Of a stretch of DNA of 40,729 nt, positions 33,868 through 40,729 are shown one piece after another; the first letter of the stretch is position 1; the number at the start of each line of letters is the position of its first letter. Source of the DNA: Prevotella sp. (GTDB lineage: Bacteria; Bacteroidota; Bacteroidia; Bacteroidales; Bacteroidaceae); the NCBI GenBank assembly GCA_017470345.1, contig JAFUEP010000037.1:1-40729 (forward strand), read 5' to 3'. The position numbers and the translations under genes are program-made. The notes beneath the pieces are model-generated. The model saw only the letters and a list, made by a program, of their open reading frames with translations, was not told the DNA's origin and ran no database searches.

Positions 33868-34067
33868 TACACTTCCAATTCACGTAACAGGTCGTTCAGA
33901 ATGTACGTGTCGCTCTGAAGTTGCAGCCCACTGTCTGGATTGGTCAGCAAGGCGTAGGTATGCGAATTATAGAGGAGGTCAAGCGCACGCTCGGTGTCAA
34001 CGTTGAGGCGGTCGGCCAGCAGGGTGGCTATACGTCCGGTCTTTCGCCAAAGTACTTGGTCTCTCAT
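33867..34067 (-). CDS. Small protein of a DUF3791-type two-gene cassette
   Basis: ATG 34067 is preceded by AAAGGAGGT at good spacing, the best ribosome site in the window, and gives 66 residues. The in-frame upstream extension to 34118 lacks such a site. The protein reads LWRKTGRIATLLADRLNV, then ALDLLYNSHTYALL, then LQLQSDTYILNDLLREL. This resembles the small helical proteins found next to DUF3791 genes in gut Firmicutes and Bacteroidetes, often beside a DUF3990 (ART-like) toxin candidate. Its stop codon lies exactly at the border with the uvrB fragment, so a third gene may have been lost. The toxin-antitoxin role is inference from the neighbourhood of such families. Confidence 0.6.
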   Translation of the reverse strand: MRDQVLWRKTGRIATLLADRLNVDTERALDLLYNSHTYALLTNPDSGLQLQSDTYILNDLLRELEV

Positions 34068-34137
34068 GGTTGACCTCCTTTCTCTGATACGGGTTCTGAA
34101 GAAATGAATCGTAGGCAACGATCAGCAATGGTCTGAT

Positions 34138-34368
34138 TTATTCTCCTCCTTCCCTTTTTTCCCAATTCTTCAATGCTTCTTGCACGTTCCACACCACGCC
34201 ATCAATGCTTTCGGTGTGCAGCGTGTCGTAGCAGTCGAAGAGCAGCCGGCGCACCAGATTGTGATGCTTCAGCCGGTTAAACAGTTCTGTGGTTGTTATA
34301 CCCATGCGCTGTGCTGTTGCTCCGATGGCAAGCGTGGCAAATTGAGTCTGCAGTATCGTCGTTGTCAT
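34138..34368 (-). CDS. DUF3791-like small protein
   Basis: A promoter at 34433-34402 places the transcript start inside the longer frame, so the start is ATG 34368 and not 34404. This gives 76 residues. ILQTQFATLAIGATAQRMGI, then ELFNRLKHHNLV, then CYDTLHTESIDGVVWNVQEAL matches the DUF3791 layout, in which an LHT-x-S motif precedes a final helix. It ends 70 bp before the next small gene, which is probably co-transcribed. The DNA is less GC-rich than uvrB beside it. Function unknown; DUF3791 genes are usually paired with other small genes in putative toxin-antitoxin modules. Confidence 0.6.
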   Translation of the reverse strand: MTTTILQTQFATLAIGATAQRMGITTTELFNRLKHHNLVRRLLFDCYDTLHTESIDGVVWNVQEALKNWEKREGGE

Positions 34369-34401
34369 ATTCTCTGTTGTGAAGAAACTGTCATACAGCT
34401 G

Positions 34402-34433
34402 CAAAAGTAGAAAAAATATCTGATATTCACAAA
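34402..34433 (-). promoter_or_regulatory. Promoter of the DUF3791 cassette
   Basis: On the minus strand: TTTG (34433-34430), exactly 20 bp, TACTTTTG (34409-34402). The start would be near 34395, fixing the first gene's ATG at 34368. Confidence 0.8.
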
Positions 34434-34473
34434 TTTATGAACTATTATTTGCAGGAAAAGGAATCATGCCCTG

Positions 34474-36495
34474 CTACTTCAGCTCTATCTCGGCCTGCAG
34501 GCGGATAATCTCGTCGCGATACTGGGCGGCCTGAAGGAAGTCCATCTTCTTGGCGGCCTCCTTCATGCGGCGGGTGGTCTCGGCGATGAGCTTCTCGATC
34601 TGCGGACGCGTCATGTGCTCGATGATGGGGTCGGCGGCGGTGTCGAGCTGCGGGTTCGCAGCATACTGCGAGCCGAGGAGCTCGCGGACGTCGGGCGGCG
34701 TGTCCTTGGTGAGCGTGCCGTGGAGGGCCTTGACGATCTGTGTGGGTGTGATGCCGTGCTCTTCGTTGTAGCGCAGCTGCTTGAGGCGTCGGCGGTTGGT
34801 CTCGTCGATGGTGAGCTGCATGGAGGCGGTGATGGAGTCGGCATACATGATGACGCGGCCGTTGACGTTGCGGGCGGCGCGGCCGGCGGTCTGCGTGAGC
34901 GAGCGGTGGGAACGGAGGAATCCCTCCTTGTCGGCGTCGAGGATGGCGACGAGCGACACCTCGGGCAGATCGAGGCCCTCGCGGAGGAGGTTGACGCCTA
35001 CGAGGACGTCGTAGACGCCCTGGCGCAGCTTCTCGAGGATCTGGACGCGGTCGAGGGTGGCCACGTCGCTGTGTATGTAGGCGGTCTGGACGCCGTGGTT
35101 CAGCAGATATTCGCTGAGCTCCTCGGCCATGCGCTTGGTCAGCGTGGTGACGAGGGTGCGCTCGTGGCGCTCGATGCGCTGGCGGATCTCCTCGAGGAGG
35201 TCGTCGATCTGATGCTCGGAGGGGCGCACCTCGATCTCCGGGTCGAGGAGGCCCGTTGGGCGGATGACCTGCTCGACGACGACGCCCTCGGCCTCCTGCA
35301 GCTCGAAGTCGGCGGGGGTGGCTGAGACGTAGATGCGCTGGTGGGTGTGCTCCTGGAACTCGTCGAACGTCAGGGGTCGGTTGTCGAAGGCGGCAGGCAG
35401 CCGGAAGCCATATTCCACGAGGTTAGTCTTGCGGGCGCGGTCGCCGCCGTACATGGCGCCGATCTGGGGGACGGAGACGTGGCTCTCGTCGACGACGAGG
35501 AGGAAGTCGTCAGGGAAGTAGTCGAGCAGACAGTAGGGGCGCTCGCCGGGGTGGCGGCCGTCGAAGTAGCGCGAGTAGTTCTCGATGCCGGAGCAGTGGC
35601 CCAGCTCCTTGATCATCTCCATGTCGTACTCGACGCGCTCCTTGATGCGCTGTGCCTTGAGCTCGTCGCCCAGGTCCTCGAAGAACTGCACCTGTCGGAC
35701 GAGGTCGTCCTGGATGTCGTGGATGGCGCGTTCGGTCTGTTCCTGGGTGGTCATGAAGAGGTTGGCGGGGTAGAGGCGGTAGTCGGCATAGCGGCCCATG
35801 GGCAGGAGCGTGACGGGGTCGAGCTCCTCGAGCTGGTCGATCTCGTCGTCCCAGAAGGTGACGCGCAGGATCTTCTCGGCGTAGGCCACGTAGATGTCGA
35901 CGGTGTCGCCCTTGACGCGGAAGTTGCCACGCTCGAGGGCGAGGTCGTTGCGGACGTAGAGCGACTGCACCAATTTTCTTAACAAAACGTTGCGGTCGAT
36001 GTGCTGGCCCTGGCGCATCTCGATGACGTTCTCGGACAGGGCATTGGGGCTGCCCATGCCGTAGATGCAGGAGACGGACGAGACAACGATGACGTCGCGA
36101 CGTCCTGACAATAAGGAAGATACGGCTGCGAGGCGCAGACGGTCGATCTCCTCGTTGATGGCGAGGTCCTTCTCGATGTAGGTGTCGGTGTGGGGGAGGT
36201 AGGCCTCAGGCTGGTAGTAGTCATAATAACTGACATAATACTCGACGGCGTTGTCGGGGAAGAAGCCGCGCATCTCCTCGTAGAGCTGAGCGGCGAGCGT
36301 CTTGTTGTGGCTGAGGATGAGTGTGGGGCGGGCGACGTTCTGGATGACGTTGGCGATGGTGAAGGTCTTGCCGGAGCCCGTGACGCCGAGGAGCACCTGT
36401 GCGCGGTCGCCCCTCAGGACGCCGTCGGTGAGCTGTCGGATGGCCTCGGGCTGGTCGCCCGTGGGATGGTATTTTGAGGTTAGTTTGAAGTCCAT
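34474..36495 (-). CDS. uvrB: UvrABC excision-repair protein B
   Basis: The 673-residue DNA-damage-loading helicase of nucleotide excision repair. Walker A GVTGSGKT (37-44), the YYDYYQPEAYLP beta-hairpin that inserts between DNA strands (about 92-103), DESHVSVPQIGAMY (Walker B, about 338), QTAGRAARNVNGRVIMYAD (motif VI, about 540) and a C-terminal UVR domain (from about 633) that meets UvrC. Length is standard. The last 140 bp are duplicated 745 bp downstream, with the DUF3791 cassette between the copies, so its 3' end marks a DNA junction. A TAATTTTG box (36511-36504) lies 8 bp upstream of the ATG. Confidence 0.96.
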   Translation of the reverse strand: MDFKLTSKYHPTGDQPEAIRQLTDGVLRGDRAQVLLGVTGSGKTFTIANVIQNVARPTLILSHNKTLAAQLYEEMRGFFPDNAVEYYVSYYDYYQPEAYLPHTDTYIEKDLAINEEIDRLRLAAVSSLLSGRRDVIVVSSVSCIYGMGSPNALSENVIEMRQGQHIDRNVLLRKLVQSLYVRNDLALERGNFRVKGDTVDIYVAYAEKILRVTFWDDEIDQLEELDPVTLLPMGRYADYRLYPANLFMTTQEQTERAIHDIQDDLVRQVQFFEDLGDELKAQRIKERVEYDMEMIKELGHCSGIENYSRYFDGRHPGERPYCLLDYFPDDFLLVVDESHVSVPQIGAMYGGDRARKTNLVEYGFRLPAAFDNRPLTFDEFQEHTHQRIYVSATPADFELQEAEGVVVEQVIRPTGLLDPEIEVRPSEHQIDDLLEEIRQRIERHERTLVTTLTKRMAEELSEYLLNHGVQTAYIHSDVATLDRVQILEKLRQGVYDVLVGVNLLREGLDLPEVSLVAILDADKEGFLRSHRSLTQTAGRAARNVNGRVIMYADSITASMQLTIDETNRRRLKQLRYNEEHGITPTQIVKALHGTLTKDTPPDVRELLGSQYAANPQLDTAADPIIEHMTRPQIEKLIAETTRRMKEAAKKMDFLQAAQYRDEIIRLQAEIELK

Positions 36496-36503
36496 ATCGG
36501 GTG

Positions 36504-36511
36504 CAAAATTA
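36504..36511 (-). promoter_or_regulatory. uvrB -7 box
   Basis: TAATTTTG on the minus strand, 8 bp before the uvrB ATG, so its mRNA would also have almost no leader. The -33 element is weak. Confidence 0.5.
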
Positions 36512-36562
36512 CGAATTTCTGTCGTAATAAACGTTATAAATGCGAAAAATCATTTGAAAAGC

Positions 36563-36593
36563 TTGCTTTTTCGGCTGAAAATGAGTAATTTTG
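36563..36593 (+). promoter_or_regulatory. bamD promoter
   Basis: TTG at 36563-36565, 20-bp spacer, TAATTTTG at 36586-36593, 20 bp before the ATG. Divergent from the uvrB box. Confidence 0.65.
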
Positions 36594-36613
36594 CAGGCTA
36601 AAATACGCGAGCA

Positions 36614-37444
36614 ATGAAGAAAACCGTACTTTATATGGGTTGCCTGATGCTGCTGCTGACGGGCTGCGCAGGCGAATTCAACAAGGTCTACAAGTCGACC
36701 GACATGGACTATCGCTACGAGTATGCCAAGCAGGCGTTTGCCGAGGGCAAGTATACGCGGGCGGTGGGGCTGCTGGAGAGTCTGATCACGGCCAAGAAGG
36801 GCCGCGAGGACGCAGAGGAGTCGCTCTACATGCTGGGCATGGCCGAATACATGAGCCACGACTACGAGTCGGCGTCGGCTACGTTCAAGAAATACCACCA
36901 GACCTACCCGAAGGGCATCTATGCCGAGCAGGCCTCGTTCTACACGGGTCAGGCCCTCTATGAGGGCGCGCCGGAGCCCCGCCTGGACCAGACGCCCACG
37001 ATAGGCGCCATCAATGCCTATCAGCAGTTCATGGACTTCTATCCTGACTCGCGCCTTCGTCAGCAGGCCCAGCAGCGACTCTTCGAACTGCAGGACAAGC
37101 TGGTGCAGAAGGAGTTGCTGTCGGCCCAGCTCTACTACAACCTGGGCGGATACTTCGGCAACATCAACTCGAACAACGAGAGCAACTATATCTCATCGAT
37201 CATCACGGCGCAGAACGCGCTGAAGAGCTACCCCTACTCAAAGTGGCGCGAGGACTTCTCGCTGATCATCATGAAGAGCAAGTTCGAACTGGCCGAGAAC
37301 TCGAGCGAGGACAAGCGCCTGGAGCGCTATCGCGACGCTGAGGATGAGGCCTACGGATTCCTGAACGAATATCCGGAATCGAAGAACTGCGAACTGGCCA
37401 ACAAGTTCATCGCCAAGTGCAAGAAGGTGGCGGGAGAGAAGTGA
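36614..37444 (+). CDS. bamD: Outer-membrane assembly lipoprotein BamD
   Basis: A 276-residue lipoprotein with lipobox LLLTGC (Cys19). TPR helices run from about residue 35: YEYAKQAFAEGKYTRAVGLLESLI, then AEESLYMLGMAEYMSHDYESASATFKKY, then YPKGIYAEQASFYTGQALY, in the YfiO/BamD pattern. A fourth and fifth repeat follow, with SQLYYNLGGYFGNI-like and YRDAEDEAYGFLNEYPES segments. BamD is the essential partner of BamA in inserting barrel proteins. First gene of the cluster bamD, rpoZ, DUF4293, which is common in Bacteroidetes. Its stop codon is part of a heptad repeat array. Confidence 0.9.
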   Translation: MKKTVLYMGCLMLLLTGCAGEFNKVYKSTDMDYRYEYAKQAFAEGKYTRAVGLLESLITAKKGREDAEESLYMLGMAEYMSHDYESASATFKKYHQTYPKGIYAEQASFYTGQALYEGAPEPRLDQTPTIGAINAYQQFMDFYPDSRLRQQAQQRLFELQDKLVQKELLSAQLYYNLGGYFGNINSNNESNYISSIITAQNALKSYPYSKWREDFSLIIMKSKFELAENSSEDKRLERYRDAEDEAYGFLNEYPESKNCELANKFIAKCKKVAGEK

Positions 37445-37491
37445 TGAGTGATGAGTGAAGAGTGAAGAGTGATGAGTGAAGAGTGAAGAAT
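37443..37491 (+). repeat. Heptad tandem repeat overlapping the bamD stop
   Basis: Seven units of GATGAGT, GAAGAGT or GAAGAAT; the bamD TGA spans its start. Same family as the other arrays. Confidence 0.9.
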
Positions 37492-37550
37492 TTGCTGCCG
37501 CCATTTTTTTGAAATAGAAAGAAAACATCAATAACGAGAATAGAAAAAAT

Positions 37551-37895
37551 ATGGATTACAAGAAGTCAAAGGCTCCGGTGAACACCGTGACGCGCAACAT
37601 CATGGACCTGTGCGAAGAGACGGGCAACATCTACGAGAGTGTGGCCATCATCGCTAAACGTGCTAACCAGATCTCCGTGCAGATCAAGGAAGACCTGTCG
37701 AAGAAACTGGCTGAGTTTGCCAGCTACAACGACTCGCTCGAGGAGGTGTTCGAGAACCGCGAGCAGATCGAGATCTCGCGCTACTACGAGAAGCTGCCGA
37801 AACCCACGCTGCTCGCCACTCAGGAGTTCATCGAGGGCAAGGTGTACTATCGCGACCCCGCCAAGGACAATCTGACCGTTGCTGCAGAGGTATGA
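37551..37895 (+). CDS. rpoZ: RNA polymerase omega-like subunit
   Basis: 114 residues of the Rpb6/omega family as found in Bacteroidetes: TVTRNIMDLCEETGNIYESVAIIAKRANQI near the start, holding the conserved helix with the S-V-A-I-I-A-K-R-A core. The acidic SLEEVFENREQIEISRYYEKLPKP is the Bacteroidetes C-terminal extension. Omega helps assemble the beta' subunit. It overlaps the next gene by ATGA, indicating coupled translation. Confidence 0.85.
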   Translation: MDYKKSKAPVNTVTRNIMDLCEETGNIYESVAIIAKRANQISVQIKEDLSKKLAEFASYNDSLEEVFENREQIEISRYYEKLPKPTLLATQEFIEGKVYYRDPAKDNLTVAAEV

Positions 37896-38254
37896 TACAG
37901 AGGATTCAGACTGTCTATCTCTTCATCGCCTTCGTCGTGCTGGCCGTCTGTGCCGCGTGCGACCAGACGTTCGGATTCCTGTGCGGATGGACGGCGGCCC
38001 TGTCGGTGCTGACGCTGGCCGACGTGTTCCTCTACAAGAAGCGCACGCGCCAGGCCATGTTCTGTCTGGTACTAATGGGGCTGGCCCTGGTCTACTATGT
38101 GGCCCTGGCGGTCTATAACCACCGCATGGGCGGCGCCCTCGTGCTGACGTGGCCCATGGTGCTGCCTGCCGTGGCCATCGTGCTGCTGTTCATGGCCCGC
38201 AAGCGGATCCTCAAGGACGAAAAGCTGGTGCGTTCGCTTGACCGCATCAGATGA
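37892..38254 (+). CDS. DUF4293 membrane protein
   Basis: 120 residues beginning [14 protein letters not shown], the signature of the DUF4293 family. Four hydrophobic segments: about 8-25, 30-48, 55-75 and 82-101. The start shares ATGA with the rpoZ stop. The pairing with rpoZ is conserved in Bacteroidetes; the function is unknown. Its TGA stop is supplied by the first unit of a heptad array. Confidence 0.85.
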   Translation: MIQRIQTVYLFIAFVVLAVCAACDQTFGFLCGWTAALSVLTLADVFLYKKRTRQAMFCLVLMGLALVYYVALAVYNHRMGGALVLTWPMVLPAVAIVLLFMARKRILKDEKLVRSLDRIR

Positions 38255-38287
38255 ATTGAGAATTGAGAATTGTGAATTGAGAATTAT
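38253..38287 (+). repeat. Heptad tandem repeat bridging DUF4293 stop and engB start
   Basis: Five units of GAATTGA or similar run from the DUF4293 stop to the engB ATG. They fill the place where a ribosome site would be, and the engB start codon lies in the last unit. Confidence 0.9.
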
Positions 38288-38883
38288 GGAGATTAAGACC
38301 GCCGAGTTTACGCTGTCATCACCGATGGTGAGCATGTGTCCTAAGGACACGAAGCCGGAGTATGCCTTCATTGGCCGTTCGAACGTGGGCAAGTCGAGCC
38401 TGATCAATATGCTTTGCCGCAACAAACGGCTGGCCAAGACATCGGCCACGCCGGGCAAGACGCTGCTCATCAACCACTTCATCATCAACCGCGAGTGGTA
38501 TCTGGTCGACCTGCCCGGCTACGGATTTGCCAAGCGGTCGAAGTCGGAGGTGCAACGCCTCGACCAGATGATCCGCGGCTACCTGCTGGAGCGCGAACAG
38601 CTGGTCAACGTCTTCGTGCTCGTCGACGTCAGGCTGGAGCCACAGGCCATTGACCTGGAGTTCATCAATTGGCTCGGCGTGTCGAGCATCCCCTTTGCCA
38701 TCATCTTCACGAAGGCTGACAAGCTGTCGACACTCAAGGTGCGCCAGAACGTCGAGGCCTACAAGACGAAGATGCTCGAGACGTGGGAGGAGATGCCGCC
38801 TTACTTCATCACGTCGGCCGAAAAACAGGACGGTCGCGACGACGTGCTCGGATATATTGAGCAGATAAACAAAGGGCTGCTGG

Positions 38884-38891
<8 letters not shown>
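38286..38891 (+). CDS. engB: Ribosome-biogenesis GTPase EngB (YihA/YsxC)
   Basis: A 201-residue GTPase needed for maturation of the large ribosomal subunit. G1 GRSNVGKS (30-37), G2 region with the SATPGKT threonine loop (about 51-57), G3 DLPGYG (about 73-78), G4 TKADK (about 141) and G5 TSAEKQDG. The start is ATG 38286; an upstream in-frame extension would translate the heptad repeat and the DUF4293 end. No Shine-Dalgarno is present because the heptad array fills that space. The stop overlaps the next gene's start by 8 bp. Confidence 0.93.
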
Positions 38892-40662
<1,771 letters not shown>

Positions 40663-40671
<9 letters not shown>

Positions 40672-40711
40672 GAAGTGAGAAGTGAGAATTGTGAATTGAG
40701 AATTGTGAGGT
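40663..40711 (+). repeat. Heptad tandem repeat overlapping the ABC-F stop
   Basis: Seven units (GAGAGTT, GAGAAGT twice, GAGAATT, GTGAATT, GAGAATT, GTGAGGT). The first unit is inside the coding sequence and the TGA stop spans units 1 and 2. The window ends 18 bp later. Confidence 0.9.
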
Positions 40712-40729
40712 ATGGTGCAGCAATATCCA

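Noticed and set aside
38238-38285. Upstream in-frame extension of EngB
   Set aside because: It would translate the end of the DUF4293 gene and the heptad repeat; homologues start at MEIK-like sequence.

Overview
The window looks like a chromosomal segment of a fairly GC-rich member of the Bacteroidales, most likely Prevotellaceae. Evidence is the Bacteroidetes-type promoters (TTTG, about 20 bp, then TAnnTTTG), the FimA/Mfa-type fimbrial lipoproteins, and Bacteroidetes families such as Porin_10, DUF4468, DUF4293 and the RpoZ-like omega protein. No rRNA, tRNA or CRISPR array was seen.

Layout. 1-17259 is one plus-strand fimbrial locus: an OmpA-like accessory protein cut by the left edge, four related fimbrillin lipoproteins, an Mfa2/FimB-like anchor and three larger accessory or tip lipoproteins. 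All have lipoboxes, and the subunits carry a T/S-R site after the lipidated cysteine that suits protease-assisted donor-strand polymerisation. One tip gene (12705-15227) changes abruptly to AT-rich sequence in its last 900 bp. 17260-18850 is a repeat-rich scar: two copies of a long repeat with 20-bp tandem units flank a decayed MNT/HEPN toxin-antitoxin pair. 18853-20630 is pyrK-pyrD; pyrK carries an insertion of three hairpins between its iron-sulfur ligands. 20826-24782 is a secreted pectate-lyase-like multidomain protein.

24836-25269 holds a minus-strand cobalamin riboswitch with its own promoter. It leads to no B12 gene, only to a 50-codon ORF and a terminator. Then come folK, a TetR regulator, a porin, a small membrane protein and a DUF4468 protein.

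29860-33690 is the most unusual part: a Type IIL (MmeI-like) restriction-methyltransferase gene with a REP-associated tyrosine transposase (RAYT) and its REP palindromes nested in frame, just before the NPPF motif. The reading frame is open across the whole 1199 codons, and more REPs lie in the leader, in the coding region and downstream. Next to it, a two-gene DUF3791-type cassette lies between uvrB and a 140-bp duplicate of the uvrB 3' end.

34474-40671 is housekeeping: uvrB, bamD, an omega-like rpoZ, a DUF4293 gene, engB and an ABC-F ATPase. Seven-base tandem repeats of one family (GAGAATT-like) start at or next to five stop codons, and one array lies inside the lyase gene.
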